Under the pieces are notes generated by a model. The model saw nothing but the letters and a program-made list of their open reading frames with translations, made no database searches and was not told the DNA's origin. Position numbers and translations under genes: made by a program. DNA of 16,631 nt from Erwinia pyrifoliae DSM 12163 (GTDB lineage Bacteria; Pseudomonadota; Gammaproteobacteria; Enterobacterales; Enterobacteriaceae), in NCBI RefSeq assembly GCF_000026985.1, contig NC_017390.1, positions 3,740,560-3,757,190 of the forward strand, given 5' to 3'. Below, piece by piece: positions 7,958-16,520 of this stretch (the stretch's first letter is position 1; each line of letters begins with the position of its first letter).

Positions 7958-10027
7958 TCAGCCGCTGCGGCGTTTATTAAGGTCTTTGAGCAGGCGGTTT
8001 ATTCTGGCGTCAGTAAACATCTCCTCCTGCGTCACGCTTAGCTTGCGTCGCCAGTTTGGGTACTGGTCAGTGGTGCCCGGTACGTTGACCGGCTTTTCCA
8101 TATCCAGCCAGTCCTCGGGCTGCAAGCCCAGCAGCGCACTGTTGCTATCGGCAATAAAACGCTGCATACCACGATTCAGTACCGACGACATTGCCATTTT
8201 GGCCGCCCGTTTACCGCTGCGTTTCGCTACACAGCCGCTGCGGTGCAGGGCATCCAGCAGCGCCTGTTTTTTGCGCGCCCGGTCGGCAAAGAGTTCGCTG
8301 AGTACCTGCTTATCCGGGTACAGCCCCAGCGTTTCGCCAAGGATTAAGTCCCCTTCGTTCCAGAAACCGCGTAGCGTCGGCAGATCGTGGGTGGTGGCGC
8401 TGGCCATTGACTGACGTGGCCAGGCATCAGGAGAACGGTAACGCCCCGACTCATCCTGCTCGAAATAGAGGACTTTCCAGGAATAGATGCCGCTGGCACG
8501 CAGTTTGCTGACGATCTCCGGCGGAACCGTGCCGAGATCTTCACCTATCACCATGCACTGTTGGCGCTCGCTTTCCAGGGCGAGGATCGCCATCAGATCG
8601 TCCACCGGGTAGTGAACATAGGCACCAAAGTTGGCGGTTTCACCGTAAGGGATCCACCACAGGCGCAGCAGCGACATCACATGATCGATACGCAATGCGC
8701 CGCAGTTGACCATATTTGCGCGCAGCATATCGATAAAGGGCTGATAACCCCGCGCGGTCAGCACATGCGGATCCATCGGCGGCAGCCCCCAGTTCTGCCC
8801 CTGCGGGCCAAGGATATCCGGCGGCGCGCCTACCGATGCCTGCAGGCGATACAGTTCGCGGTCACACCAGGTTTCTGCACCGCCTTGCGCCACGCCAACT
8901 GCCAGGTCGCGGTACAGGCCAATCGCCATATGATGCTGCCGGCAGCACTGCCAGCATTCGGCGAACTGACGGTCGGCCAGCCACTGCAGCCACTGCCAAA
9001 AACGCACTTCATCAGCCCGTTCACAACGGAACTGCTGCACCGCGTCGCTGCGCCCGTGCTGATAAGCTTCCGGCCAGGCCGGCCAGCCCCAGCGCTCCGG
9101 GTCTTGTTGCAGCATCTGCGCGTGAAGGGCGTCATAGGCAGCCTGGTCAGACAGACTTTGCCCGCCGTCGACAATAAACCGCTCGAAGTCAGTGTGGCTG
9201 GGATCCTGCAGCGTACGCTGCGAGAACTGCTGCCAGGCGTAGCGCAGCCCGCGAATTTTGAGTTCAGCCACCGTGGCGTAATCCACCCATTCTGCCTGGC
9301 GCGCCTTCTCCAGCCGCTGCCGGGTATTCTTTTGCCGCCACCAGCGCTGCGCGGCCTGGCTTTGCTGGAAGTCGGCAACCGCCGCCACGTCGATATACAT
9401 CACGTTGAGCCAGCGGCGCGATGAAGGGCTGTAAGGGCTGGCGTTTTCCGGGATGCCGGGGTACAGAGCGTGGATGGGGTTAAGGCCGATAAAGGAGCCG
9501 CCACGTACGGCAATCTCACTGACCATGCGTTTCAGATCGCCGAAGTCGCCTGCCCCCCAGTTGTGCTGCGAGCGAAGGGTGTAAAGCTGCACCATCGCGC
9601 CCCACAATTTGCCGCCCTGTTTGAGCGCTACCGGTTCATAACAGCGTTTCGGTGCAATAATCACCCGGCACGCCCACTGCTTCTTCCCCTGGCTAAGCAG
9701 CAGCTGATGATAGCCGTTGGGCAAATTCGCCGGCAGCATCAGCAGCTCACCAGCGGATACGCTACCCTGAAACGTCTTGCCGTGCTCGCCGCGCAGCTGC
9801 CATTGATAGTTGCCTTTGCCGGCAATCTCTAGCTGCTGAACCCGTTTTTTCAGCAGCACCTTACAGGGGGGCAGCGGGGCGTTGCTGGCTTTTTGCGGCT
9901 TATTCATTGCCGCCAGCAGCTTTTCACCCGTCGCCTGGCTGACGGCCTGCTCCTGACCGGCGGCATTGATCCAGCTGGTAGCAATACCGGCCTTTGCAGC
10001 GGCCTGTTCACACTTTTTCACGCTCAT
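7958..10027 (-). CDS. malQ: MalQ, 4-alpha-glucanotransferase (amylomaltase)
   Basis: Cytosolic GH77 enzyme that transfers glucanosyl units between maltodextrins and releases glucose, feeding longer chains to MalP. It has 689 aa (E. coli MalQ 694). The catalytic residues are at the E. coli positions: nucleophile Asp448 in LRIDHVMSL, acid/base Glu496 in VIGEDLGTVP and transition-state stabiliser Asp548 in TTHDLPTLRG. The N-terminal part, up to about residue 140, is the extra enterobacterial domain, followed by the barrel from LWGAMVQLYTLRS. GAGGAG, overlapping the malP stop codon, lies 7 nt before the ATG, and only 12 bp separate malP from malQ, so the two are co-transcribed and probably translationally coupled. 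No recognisable terminator follows the TGA; the far side holds the nfuA hairpin. Confidence 0.97.
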   Translation of the reverse strand: MSVKKCEQAAAKAGIATSWINAAGQEQAVSQATGEKLLAAMNKPQKASNAPLPPCKVLLKKRVQQLEIAGKGNYQWQLRGEHGKTFQGSVSAGELLMLPANLPNGYHQLLLSQGKKQWACRVIIAPKRCYEPVALKQGGKLWGAMVQLYTLRSQHNWGAGDFGDLKRMVSEIAVRGGSFIGLNPIHALYPGIPENASPYSPSSRRWLNVMYIDVAAVADFQQSQAAQRWWRQKNTRQRLEKARQAEWVDYATVAELKIRGLRYAWQQFSQRTLQDPSHTDFERFIVDGGQSLSDQAAYDALHAQMLQQDPERWGWPAWPEAYQHGRSDAVQQFRCERADEVRFWQWLQWLADRQFAECWQCCRQHHMAIGLYRDLAVGVAQGGAETWCDRELYRLQASVGAPPDILGPQGQNWGLPPMDPHVLTARGYQPFIDMLRANMVNCGALRIDHVMSLLRLWWIPYGETANFGAYVHYPVDDLMAILALESERQQCMVIGEDLGTVPPEIVSKLRASGIYSWKVLYFEQDESGRYRSPDAWPRQSMASATTHDLPTLRGFWNEGDLILGETLGLYPDKQVLSELFADRARKKQALLDALHRSGCVAKRSGKRAAKMAMSSVLNRGMQRFIADSNSALLGLQPEDWLDMEKPVNVPGTTDQYPNWRRKLSVTQEEMFTDARINRLLKDLNKRRSG

Positions 10028-10039
10028 CGCCGTGCTCCT

Positions 10040-12442
10040 CTACCTTTTGGCCTGCCAGATGCGCTGCTGATAATCGCGAATTGAGCGGTCGGAACTGAAC
10101 ATGCCGCTGCGGGCGGTATTGAGGATCGCCGCGCGCGTCCAGGCCTCCGGGTCACGGTACAGCGCCTCTACCTGCTGCTGTGCGGCGCAGTAGCCGGCAA
10201 AATCTGCCAATACCAGCCAGGGATCGCCCCCTTTGCCGAGGCTGTGTAACAGCATATCGAACGCGTGCCGATCGCCGCCGCTGAACAGGCCTTTTTCCAG
10301 CTCTTTCAGCAGGCCGTCAAGATGCTTGTCATTTTTGCGCAGCCTGTTCGGATCATAGCCGCCCGCTTTCAGCGCTTTGACCTGATCCACCGTGTGGCCA
10401 AAAATAAAGATATTCTCCTCGCCCACCTGTTCGGCGATCTCGACATTGGCACCGTCCAGCGTACCGATAGTCAGTGCACCGTTAAGCGCCAGCTTCATAT
10501 TACCGGTACCGGAGGCCTCATATCCGGCGGTGGAGATTTGCTCGGAGAGATCCGCTGCCGGGATCATCAGCTCGGCAGCGGTAATACGGTAATCAGGGAT
10601 AAACACCACCTTCAGCCTGTCGCCCACCAGCGGGTCATGGTTGATCCTCTCCGCCACCTTATTAATGGCGTAAATAATATTTTTCGCCAGGGAGTAGCCC
10701 GGTGCGGCTTTCGCCCCAAACAGAAAGACGCGCGGCACCATGTCCAGCTGCGGGTTATCGCGCAGCCGCTTATAGAGTGAGAGGATATGCAGCAGGCCGA
10801 GATGCTGGCGCTTGTACTCATGCAGGCGCTTAATTTGTACATCGAACAGCGCCGTCGGGTTGACAATAATGCCGGCGCTCTGGGCGATATATGCCGCCAG
10901 CCGCTGCTTGTTATCCTGTTTTATCTGACGATACTGCTGACGAAATGCTGTGTTATCGGCAAATTTCTCCAGCCCCCGCAGCGCCTCAAGCTGGTTCACC
11001 CACTCAACCTGTAGCGTGCTGTCGATAAGCCCCGCCAGCGCCGGGTTGCACTGCTTCAGCCAGCGTCGTGGGGTTATGCCGTTGGTGACGTTATGGAATT
11101 TTTCTGGCCACAGCTGGTGATATTCCGGGAACAGGTCTTTTACCACCAGATCCGAGTGCAGCGCCGCCACGCCGTTAACGGCAAAGCCGCTGACCACGCA
11201 GAGATTCGCCATGCGCACCTGCTTATCCTGTACCAGCGCCAGCCTGGCCCACACCTTTTTATCACCCGGCCACTGCCGTTCAACCTGTTGCTTAAAGCGG
11301 CGGTCGATCTCTTTGATCAAGGTAAAATGACGCGGCAGCAGGCTGCGCACCAGCCGCTCGTCCCAGCGCTCCAGCGCTTCCGGCATCAGGGTGTGATTGG
11401 TGTAGGCGAAGGTCTTGCTGACGATCCCCCAGGCTTCATCCCAGCCCAGCTGGTGCTCATCCAGCAGCAGGCGCAGCATTTCAGGAATGGCAATGGTGGG
11501 ATGGGTATCGTTCAACTGGATCACTTCAAAATCGGGCAGCTGCTGGATTTTGCGCCCGGCAAGGTGATGGCGGCGCAGAATATCGGCTACCGAGCAGGCG
11601 CACTGGAAATACTGCTGCATCAGGCGCAGACGCTTGCCCTGCTGATGGTTGTCGTTCGGGTACAGCACCTTTGTCAGCTTCGCGGCATCAACGCCCTGCT
11701 GCTCTGCCTGCAGGAATTTGCCGTCATTAAAAAGGGTGAGATCGAATGGGCTGGCGTGCGTGGCCTGCCACAGTCGTAGCGGCTGTACCACGCCGTTACC
11801 ATAGCCGGTTACCGGCAAGTCCCATGCTTCGCCGCGCAGGGTAAATGCCGGTTGCCAGCGGAAACCGCCGCTGTCGCTTTTCACCACTTTACCACCGAAG
11901 CCGACATTGACATCCAGCGCGGCGTTATGGCGAAACCACGGGTAGCGCTCACGCTGCCAGTCATCCGGCGCTTCCTGCTGTTGACCGTCGGCAAACGACT
12001 GGCGGAACAGGCCGTATTGATAGTTAAGGCCGTAACCGATGGCCGCCTGGCCCATCGTTGCCATCGAGTCGAGATAGCAGGCGGCCAGTCTTCCCAAACC
12101 GCCATTGCCCAGCGCCGGGTCTGTCTCTTCTTCCAGCAGTTCGCTGAGATCGCGCTGATATCCGGCCAGCACCGCTTTCACCTCATCGTACCAGCCGAGG
12201 TTAAGCAGGTTATTCCCCGTCAGGCGGCCGACCAGAAATTCCATCGAGATATAATTGACATGACGCTGATTTTTCGCCGTTTTCGCTGCTGGCTGAGCCG
12301 CCAGCAGTTCTGCCAGCGCGCGGCTTATCGCCTGCCACCACTGATGTGAGGTCATCTCACTGGCGCTGGCGTAGCCCAGCTGCTGCCACTGACGCGTCAG
12401 GGCTGCTTCAAAACGGGTCTTATTGAATTTCTGCTGCGGCAT
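10040..12442 (-). CDS. malP: MalP, maltodextrin phosphorylase
   Basis: Cytosolic GT35 enzyme that phosphorolyses alpha-1,4-glucans (maltotetraose and longer) to glucose 1-phosphate. It has 800 aa (E. coli MalP 797) and matches along its length: [19 protein letters not shown] near the N-terminus, [19 protein letters not shown], the [10 protein letters not shown] segment and the pyridoxal-phosphate site [16 protein letters not shown] with Lys650. The short N-terminus with no long regulatory extension, and the overall resemblance, point to MalP rather than glycogen phosphorylase GlgP. GAGG is placed 6 nt before the ATG. It is the first gene of malPQ. Unlike in E. coli, malT is not divergent from it: the next gene upstream is glpR. 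I found no convincing MalT box in the leader. Confidence 0.96.
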   Translation of the reverse strand: MPQQKFNKTRFEAALTRQWQQLGYASASEMTSHQWWQAISRALAELLAAQPAAKTAKNQRHVNYISMEFLVGRLTGNNLLNLGWYDEVKAVLAGYQRDLSELLEEETDPALGNGGLGRLAACYLDSMATMGQAAIGYGLNYQYGLFRQSFADGQQQEAPDDWQRERYPWFRHNAALDVNVGFGGKVVKSDSGGFRWQPAFTLRGEAWDLPVTGYGNGVVQPLRLWQATHASPFDLTLFNDGKFLQAEQQGVDAAKLTKVLYPNDNHQQGKRLRLMQQYFQCACSVADILRRHHLAGRKIQQLPDFEVIQLNDTHPTIAIPEMLRLLLDEHQLGWDEAWGIVSKTFAYTNHTLMPEALERWDERLVRSLLPRHFTLIKEIDRRFKQQVERQWPGDKKVWARLALVQDKQVRMANLCVVSGFAVNGVAALHSDLVVKDLFPEYHQLWPEKFHNVTNGITPRRWLKQCNPALAGLIDSTLQVEWVNQLEALRGLEKFADNTAFRQQYRQIKQDNKQRLAAYIAQSAGIIVNPTALFDVQIKRLHEYKRQHLGLLHILSLYKRLRDNPQLDMVPRVFLFGAKAAPGYSLAKNIIYAINKVAERINHDPLVGDRLKVVFIPDYRITAAELMIPAADLSEQISTAGYEASGTGNMKLALNGALTIGTLDGANVEIAEQVGEENIFIFGHTVDQVKALKAGGYDPNRLRKNDKHLDGLLKELEKGLFSGGDRHAFDMLLHSLGKGGDPWLVLADFAGYCAAQQQVEALYRDPEAWTRAAILNTARSGMFSSDRSIRDYQQRIWQAKR

Positions 12443-12475
12443 ACCGTCCCTCGCAAATAGTTGGGTACAGCTGAA

Positions 12476-12495
12476 AAGGTGAGCACAAACACCTT
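12476..12495. promoter_or_regulatory. CRP-like palindrome upstream of malP
   Basis: AAGGTGAGCACAAACACCTT has perfect 6-bp arms (AAGGTG/CACCTT) around 8 bp. Its core reads GGTGA-N6-ACACC, matching the CRP half-sites TGTGA-N6-TCACA at 7 of 10 positions. The centre lies about 43 bp upstream of the malP ATG, which is close for an activator, so a repressor operator or a different regulator is possible. It falls between the glpR terminators and malP, in the only space available for a malPQ promoter. Confidence 0.35.
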
Positions 12496-12516
12496 ACAGT
12501 TAAGACGGCAAAACGG

Positions 12517-12545
12517 AAAAAAGCTCATTGCGAAAGGCAATGAGC
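12517..12545 (-). terminator. Intrinsic terminator downstream of glpR (second of a tandem pair)
   Basis: On the minus strand, GCTCATTGC (12545-12537) pairs perfectly with GCAATGAGC (12531-12523) across a 5-nt loop and is followed by six T (12522-12517). This is a textbook Rho-independent terminator for transcription coming from glpEGR, about 125 bp past the glpR stop. It sits immediately upstream of the malP leader and so insulates malPQ. Confidence 0.8.
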
Positions 12546-12576
12546 AAAAAAAAGAGAAGAATCGTCTCTTTTTTTC
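12546..12576. terminator. Intrinsic terminator, A/T-flanked, possibly bidirectional (first of a tandem pair)
   Basis: GAGA (12555-12558) and TCTC (12566-12569) are extended by A and T runs into an 11-bp arm pair around AGAATCG. Nine A precede it and seven T follow on the plus strand, so on the minus strand a run of nine T follows the stem. Transcripts from glpR meet this element first and the stronger hairpin at 12517-12545 next. The GC part is only 4 bp, so taken alone it is weaker. Confidence 0.6.
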
Positions 12577-12667
12577 GCGCAGACAGTCCGGACGGCATTC
12601 GCCCAGGCGCGTACAGAGCAGGCGGCACGCCGCGCCAGGAAGGGATTATCAGATGATGGGCTGGCGC

Positions 12668-13426
12668 TTAACAAATTTCCAGATGAACGTTGTGCTGCTC
12701 AATGTTTTTCAGCACGCTGGCTGGCGGCATTTGATCAGTAAACAGGTAGTCAATCATCCCCATATTGCCCAAATTTACCATTGCGTTGCGGCCAAATTTC
12801 GAATGATCGGCAACCAGCATCACGCAGCGTGAGTTGTCAATAATCGCCCTTTTGGTGCGCACTTCGTGATAGTCGAAGTCCAGCAGCGATCCGTCCATAT
12901 CGATGCCGCTGATCCCCAGAATGCCGTAATCAAGGCGAAACTGGGAGATATAATCCAGCGTCGCCTCGCCCATTATTCCGCCATCGCGGGTGCGCACTTC
13001 CCCCCCGGCCAGAATCAGCCGGAAATCGGGCTTCGCCATCAGCAAGACCGCCACGTTGAGGTTATTGGTGACGATACGCAGATTATTGTGATTCATCAGC
13101 GCATGGGCTACTGCTTCCGGCGTGGTGCCAATATCAATAAACAGCGAAGCACCATCCGGGATCTGGCTGGCCACGCGCCGGGCGATACGCGCTTTTTCCA
13201 GCGACCACATCATTTTTCGCTCCTGCCAGGCGCTGTTTTCCGACGTGGAGGGTAAAGCCGCGCCACCATGATGGCGCTGAATTCTGTTCTGTTCCGCCAG
13301 GTCGTTTAAGTCGCGTCGAATGGTTTGCGGGCTGACGGCAAAATGCTCTACCAGCTCTTCGGTACTGACATATCCCTGGCGGCGCACCAGGTCGATGATG
13401 GCGTCATGACGTTGTGTCTGCTTCAC
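12668..13426 (-). CDS. glpR: GlpR, glycerol-3-phosphate regulon repressor (DeoR family)
   Basis: DNA-binding repressor of the glp genes, released by glycerol 3-phosphate. It has 252 aa, as in E. coli. The N-terminal DeoR-type winged helix-turn-helix spans about 1-57 (STEELVEHFAVSPQTIRRDL, with the recognition helix around SPQTIRRD), followed by the sugar-phosphate-sensing domain containing IDIGTTPEAVAHAL and GEVRTRDGGIMGEATLDY. The start is GTG at 13426, which gives the family N-terminus MKQTQRH and follows a purine-rich AAGGGGAAG. It is the last gene of glpEGR, 61 bp behind glpG. Two matching operator-like sites lie in front of glpD. Tandem terminators follow. The C-terminus (LEIC) resembles the E. 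coli one, so the gene is complete. Confidence 0.96.
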   Translation of the reverse strand: MKQTQRHDAIIDLVRRQGYVSTEELVEHFAVSPQTIRRDLNDLAEQNRIQRHHGGAALPSTSENSAWQERKMMWSLEKARIARRVASQIPDGASLFIDIGTTPEAVAHALMNHNNLRIVTNNLNVAVLLMAKPDFRLILAGGEVRTRDGGIMGEATLDYISQFRLDYGILGISGIDMDGSLLDFDYHEVRTKRAIIDNSRCVMLVADHSKFGRNAMVNLGNMGMIDYLFTDQMPPASVLKNIEQHNVHLEIC

Positions 13427-13487
13427 AAACTTCCCCTTTTTCCTTTATCTTGCCGGCTGCCCGATATCGGTGAGCGCTATCGCTTAA

Positions 13488-14300
13488 TTAACGTCGGCGC
13501 GTATCCACAAAGGCCATCGCCAGCCCGACCAGCAGGCCGGTGACATGGGCCGCATTGGCTATTGATAAACCAAACCAGCCGAACCAGCCCACCAGCAGCC
13601 AGATAACCGCGAAGGCCATCAGCCCGCGCGGCAAAAAGATGCCGCTGTCGGGATCGCGCTCGCCACGCAGCCAGCTGTAACCCATCAGGGCATATACCAC
13701 CCCGGACAACCCACCAAACAGCACGCCGCTAAATTTCGCCTGCATCCAGCCGCTAAGCAGCGCCGAGATCAGCATGATGACGAACAGTTTGCCCGCGCCG
13801 AGCCGCTTTTCCAGCGCCCCGCCGAGATACCAGAACCACATCAGGTTAAACAGGATATGCAGCAGTGAAAAGTGCAGCAGCGCGTGGCTGAACCAGCGCC
13901 ACAGTTGATAATGCTGCGTTTCATCCGGCCATGACAGCAGGCTCATCACCGTCTGGTCACCCAGCACCTGCATCAGGATAAACACCAGCACACAGGCCGC
14001 AATCACCAACAGGGTTAGCGGCCCGGCGCGTTCGCGCAGATTAGCCAGCAGCGAAGTGTGCTGATAATAAATGCCGCTTTTAGTCGTACCGGCGTGCCAG
14101 CTTGCTGCCTGATAGCGCGCATGGTTGGGGTCGCCAATAAACTGGTTAAGTTCGTTTTCGACCACGCCGATCTGCGATTCATCATCCAGCCACAGCGTAT
14201 AGCCGCCGTCTTGCTCGATGCGCAACGTAATGCCACGCGTGGCCATATAATCGACAAACGCCTGCGCCGGGCGAAGATGAGTGAAATGGGTAATGCGCAT
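13488..14300 (-). CDS. glpG: GlpG, rhomboid intramembrane serine protease
   Basis: Inner-membrane protease that cleaves within or next to transmembrane helices. It has 270 aa (E. coli 276). The catalytic dyad is Ser199 in [12 protein letters not shown] and His252 in [11 protein letters not shown], spaced 53 residues as in E. coli (Ser201/His254). The soluble N-terminal domain covers about 1-90. The first membrane helix ([19 protein letters not shown]) follows, then an L1-loop-like [28 protein letters not shown] segment. Start ATG at 14300 with AAGGAAG upstream. It is the middle gene of glpEGR, 114 bp after glpE and 61 bp before glpR. Its functional link to glycerol-3-phosphate metabolism is not established; the arrangement is the conserved enterobacterial one. 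Confidence 0.96.
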   Translation of the reverse strand: MRITHFTHLRPAQAFVDYMATRGITLRIEQDGGYTLWLDDESQIGVVENELNQFIGDPNHARYQAASWHAGTTKSGIYYQHTSLLANLRERAGPLTLLVIAACVLVFILMQVLGDQTVMSLLSWPDETQHYQLWRWFSHALLHFSLLHILFNLMWFWYLGGALEKRLGAGKLFVIMLISALLSGWMQAKFSGVLFGGLSGVVYALMGYSWLRGERDPDSGIFLPRGLMAFAVIWLLVGWFGWFGLSIANAAHVTGLLVGLAMAFVDTRRR

Positions 14301-14354
14301 AATTGAACGACTTCCTTTAATTCAAATACGGACATAATCCGACAATGTGGCGGC

Positions 14355-14360
14355 AGTATA
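14355..14360 (-). promoter_or_regulatory. Candidate internal -10 element in front of glpG
   Basis: The minus strand reads TATACT (5 of 6 to the consensus) in the 114-bp glpE-glpG gap, which would give a leader of about 48 nt to the glpG ATG. The best-placed -35 (TGCAAC at 17 bp) is poor. The unusually long gap leaves room for a separate glpGR promoter, as reported in E. coli, but the evidence is one hexamer. Confidence 0.25.
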
Positions 14361-14414
14361 GCGGCTTCACCCGACAAGTTGCAGGCAAAACGCCGCGCCG
14401 CCGCCGCCCGGGCA

Positions 14415-14738
14415 TTATTGCGCGCTAACCTGCTGCGGGAAGGCCGTGCGCCAGGCTTCGAAACCGCCATCAATGCTGTAGGCCGCGCTAAAGCCCTGAC
14501 CCAGCAGGTACTGTGCGGCACCTTTGCTGCTGTTGCCGTGATAGCACATGACCAGTACCGGGAGCGAGAGATCGCTTTGCGCGATAAACAGGGGCAGTGA
14601 TTCATTGCTCAGGTGAAAGGCACCGCTGGCATGTGCGGCGGCAAAGCTTTGTGCATCGCGAATATCGACCAGCAACGCGTTGCCGCCCGCCAGTTTCTGC
14701 TGCGCCTGCCGGATGTTAATGCACTCAAATTGATCCAT
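14415..14738 (-). CDS. glpE: GlpE, single-domain thiosulfate sulfurtransferase (rhodanese)
   Basis: Small cytosolic rhodanese that transfers sulfane sulfur from thiosulfate to cyanide or thiols such as thioredoxin. It has 107 aa (E. coli 108). The active-site loop is [12 protein letters not shown] with catalytic Cys65, and the CDC25-like fold start [19 protein letters not shown] precedes it, as expected. The ATG at 14738 gives the family N-terminus MDQFECI; the ribosome binding site (GAGAACC) is weak. It is the first gene of glpEGR and divergent from glpD. The physiological substrate is unsettled. Confidence 0.95.
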   Translation of the reverse strand: MDQFECINIRQAQQKLAGGNALLVDIRDAQSFAAAHASGAFHLSNESLPLFIAQSDLSLPVLVMCYHGNSSKGAAQYLLGQGFSAAYSIDGGFEAWRTAFPQQVSAQ

Positions 14739-14781
14739 GGTGGTTCTCGTCCAAAGCGAAATTAATGGCTAAATCGCGCCC

Positions 14782-14787
14782 ATTGTA
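14782..14787 (-). promoter_or_regulatory. Candidate -10 of the glpEGR promoter
   Basis: The minus strand reads TACAAT (5 of 6 to TATAAT), which would place the start near 14776 and give a leader of about 38 nt to glpE. The region 17 bp upstream (GTTATT) is a weak -35. Confidence 0.35.
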
Positions 14788-14850
14788 GCCTGGACCCGGC
14801 GCACAATAACCAGAGAAACTAAATGGTTTGAGCCTTTTTATTTGCTGCAA

Positions 14851-14872
14851 AGATGTTATCTGCATCACGCGT
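14851..14872. promoter_or_regulatory. CRP-binding site for glpD
   Basis: The core TGTTATCTGCATCACG (14854-14869) matches TGTGA-N6-TCACA at 8 of 10 half-site positions and has the AT/TGCAT-rich spacer typical of CRP sites. The centre at about 14861.5 lies roughly 72 bp before the predicted glpD start near 14934, a phase suitable for class I activation. It fits catabolite control of glycerol-3-phosphate oxidation. Confidence 0.65.
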
Positions 14873-14897
14873 CATTGTTTTTATCCGGTTAATACTG

Positions 14898-14927
14898 GCG
14901 TCAATGTTGGTTTACGATTAATATAAT
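14898..14927 (+). promoter_or_regulatory. glpD promoter
   Basis: A perfect -10 TATAAT (14922-14927) lies 50 bp before the GTG start of glpD. The -35 is poor (GCGTCA at 14898-14903 with 18 bp spacing), as expected of a CRP-dependent promoter. Both elements overlap GlpR-operator-like sites, so repressor binding would occlude polymerase. Confidence 0.6.
14903..14922. promoter_or_regulatory. GlpR operator 1 (upstream, partly degenerate)
   Basis: AATGTTGGTTTACGATTAAT matches the GlpR operator consensus WATGTTCGWTAWCGAACATW at 15 of 20 positions, with an intact left half-site. It starts exactly 22 bp (two helical turns) before the second operator, the tandem layout known for E. coli glpD. Confidence 0.65.
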
Positions 14928-14944
14928 GCTCGAAAACGAACATT
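14925..14944. promoter_or_regulatory. GlpR operator 2 (near consensus)
   Basis: AATGCTCGAAAACGAACATT differs from WATGTTCGWTAWCGAACATW at only two positions and has a perfect right half-site. It overlaps the -10 and the predicted transcription start of glpD. With the first operator it should allow cooperative GlpR binding. Confidence 0.85.
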
Positions 14945-14976
14945 ATTGAAAGATGCCGAATATCGGAGGAGATGAC

Positions 14977-16482
14977 GTGGAAACCAAAGACCTGATCGTA
15001 ATCGGCGGCGGCATAAATGGTGCCGGCATCGCGGCTGATGCCGCCGGGCGCGGGCTGTCGGTGCTGATGCTGGAGGCGCAAGATCTCGCCTGCGCCACCT
15101 CCTCTGCCAGTTCAAAACTGATCCACGGCGGCCTGCGCTACCTGGAACACTACGAATTCCGTCTGGTCGGCGAAGCGCTGGCCGAGCGCGAAGTGCTGTT
15201 GAAAATGGCACCACATATTGCCTTCCCGATGCGCTTTTTGCTGCCGCATCGCCCGCATCTGCGCCCGGCGTGGATGATCCGCATGGGTCTGTTTATGTAC
15301 GATCACCTGGGAAAGCGTACCAGCCTGCCGGGCAGTAAAAGCGTGCTTTTTGGTTCGGACTCAATACTAAAGCCTGAAATCGTGCGCGGTTTCGAATATT
15401 CTGACTGCTGGGTAGACGATGCCCGTCTGGTGGTGCTTAACGCGCAAGAGGTCGAGAAACGTGGTGGCACAGTCCGCACCCGCACCCGCGTAACCCGCGC
15501 CCGGCGTGAAAATGGCCTGTGGATCGTTGAAGCTGAAGATATCGACAGCGGCAAAATCTTCACCTGGCGTGCCAAAGGTCTGGTTAATGCCGCCGGTCCG
15601 TGGGTCAAACAGCTGTTTGATGACGGCCTGAAACTCAAGTCGCCGTACGGTATTCGCCTGATCAAAGGCAGCCATATCGTCGTGCCGCGCATTGGTTCGC
15701 AGAAGCAGGCCTATATTTTACAGAACGAAGATAACCGCATCGTGTTCGTTATTCCGTGGATGGATGAGTTCTCGATTATCGGCACCACCGACGTGGAGTA
15801 CAAAGGTGATGCGCATAATGTCAAAATTGATGATAACGAGATCGATTATCTGCTGAAGGTATTTAACGCGCACTTTAAGCAAGACCTGTCCCGCGACGAT
15901 ATCGTCTGGAGCTACTCCGGCGTGCGCCCACTGTGTGATGACGAGTCAGATTCCCCACAGGCCATCACCCGCGATTATACGCTGGATGTGCATGATGATG
16001 GCGGTCAGGCACCTTTGCTGTCGGTGTTCGGCGGTAAGCTCACCACCTACCGCAAGCTGGCCGAACATGCGATGGAAAAATTAAGCAAATACTATCCGCA
16101 TGCGGGAGCAGCCTGGACCAAAAGCTGCGTGCTGCCGGGCGGAAACTTTGCCGGAACGCGTGAAGAGTATGCCGTCAGCCTGCGCCGCCGTTTCCCGTTT
16201 ATCAGCGTTGAGCTGGCGCGCCACTATGCGCGTACCTACGGCAGTAATAGCGAGCAGCTGCTAAAAGGCGCGACCAGCCTGGCAGACCTGGGCGAACTGT
16301 TTGGACACCATTTCTATGAAGCCGAGCTGCGCTACCTGGTGGAGAATGAGTGGGTTCGCGCCACCGATGATGCTATCTGGCGCCGTACCAAAGAAGGCAT
16401 GTGGCTGAACGAAGCGCAGCAGTCACGCATAGGTGAGTGGCTGGCGCAACATGCCAAACCTTTGTTATCACTGGCATCCTGA
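14977..16482 (+). CDS. glpD: GlpD, aerobic glycerol-3-phosphate dehydrogenase
   Basis: Peripheral inner-membrane flavoenzyme that oxidises glycerol 3-phosphate to dihydroxyacetone phosphate and passes electrons to ubiquinone. I chose GTG at 14977 because it gives METKDLIVIGGG, the E. coli N-terminus, has GGAGGAG 5 nt upstream, and yields 501 aa, the E. coli length. The in-frame ATG at 14953 would add eight residues with no good ribosome binding site. The FAD-binding dinucleotide fold begins at IGGGINGAG (9-17). Other conserved segments are SSKLIHGGLRYLEH, GIRLIKGSH, FVIPWMDEFSIIGTTDVEY, SGVRPLCDDES and SVFGGKLTTYRKLAEHA. The gene is divergent from glpEGR, with GlpR and CRP sites between them. 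It appears complete. Confidence 0.98.
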   Translation: METKDLIVIGGGINGAGIAADAAGRGLSVLMLEAQDLACATSSASSKLIHGGLRYLEHYEFRLVGEALAEREVLLKMAPHIAFPMRFLLPHRPHLRPAWMIRMGLFMYDHLGKRTSLPGSKSVLFGSDSILKPEIVRGFEYSDCWVDDARLVVLNAQEVEKRGGTVRTRTRVTRARRENGLWIVEAEDIDSGKIFTWRAKGLVNAAGPWVKQLFDDGLKLKSPYGIRLIKGSHIVVPRIGSQKQAYILQNEDNRIVFVIPWMDEFSIIGTTDVEYKGDAHNVKIDDNEIDYLLKVFNAHFKQDLSRDDIVWSYSGVRPLCDDESDSPQAITRDYTLDVHDDGGQAPLLSVFGGKLTTYRKLAEHAMEKLSKYYPHAGAAWTKSCVLPGGNFAGTREEYAVSLRRRFPFISVELARHYARTYGSNSEQLLKGATSLADLGELFGHHFYEAELRYLVENEWVRATDDAIWRRTKEGMWLNEAQQSRIGEWLAQHAKPLLSLAS

Positions 16483-16488
16483 TGGAGA

Positions 16489-16520
16489 AGGGCGGACCAA
16501 TAAATCATGGGCCGCTCTTT
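16489..16520 (+). terminator. Candidate terminator after glpD
   Basis: AGGGCGG (16489-16495) can pair with CCGCTCT (16512-16518) with one G-T pair, and the inner CC/GG pairs beyond one mismatch can extend it. Only a short CTTT follows. It lies 6 nt after the glpD stop. The remaining 111 bp to the window edge hold no gene I can support, only a small palindrome (TGCCGA/TCGGCA at 16617-16630). Confidence 0.4.

Noticed and set aside
8561..9424. Long plus-strand open frame opposite malQ
   Set aside because: It is antisense to the conserved catalytic core of malQ, has no ribosome binding site or recognisable domain, and is explained by the GC-rich codon structure of malQ.
11093..11779. Long plus-strand open frame opposite malP
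   Set aside because: Shadow of malP: the sense strand encodes well-conserved phosphorylase sequence and the antisense product resembles nothing known.
12461..12832. Plus-strand ORF spanning the malP-glpR gap
   Set aside because: It runs through both terminator hairpins and antisense to the 3' end of glpR, and its composition reflects A/T runs. There is no ribosome binding site or homology.
14015..14605. Minus-strand ORF overlapping glpE and glpG in another frame
   Set aside because: Both glpE and glpG are intact with catalytic residues in place; the overlapping frame is a shadow.
14953..14976. ATG at 14953 as the glpD start
   Set aside because: It adds eight residues absent in E. coli and would use up the strong GGAGGAG, which is ideally placed for the GTG at 14977.
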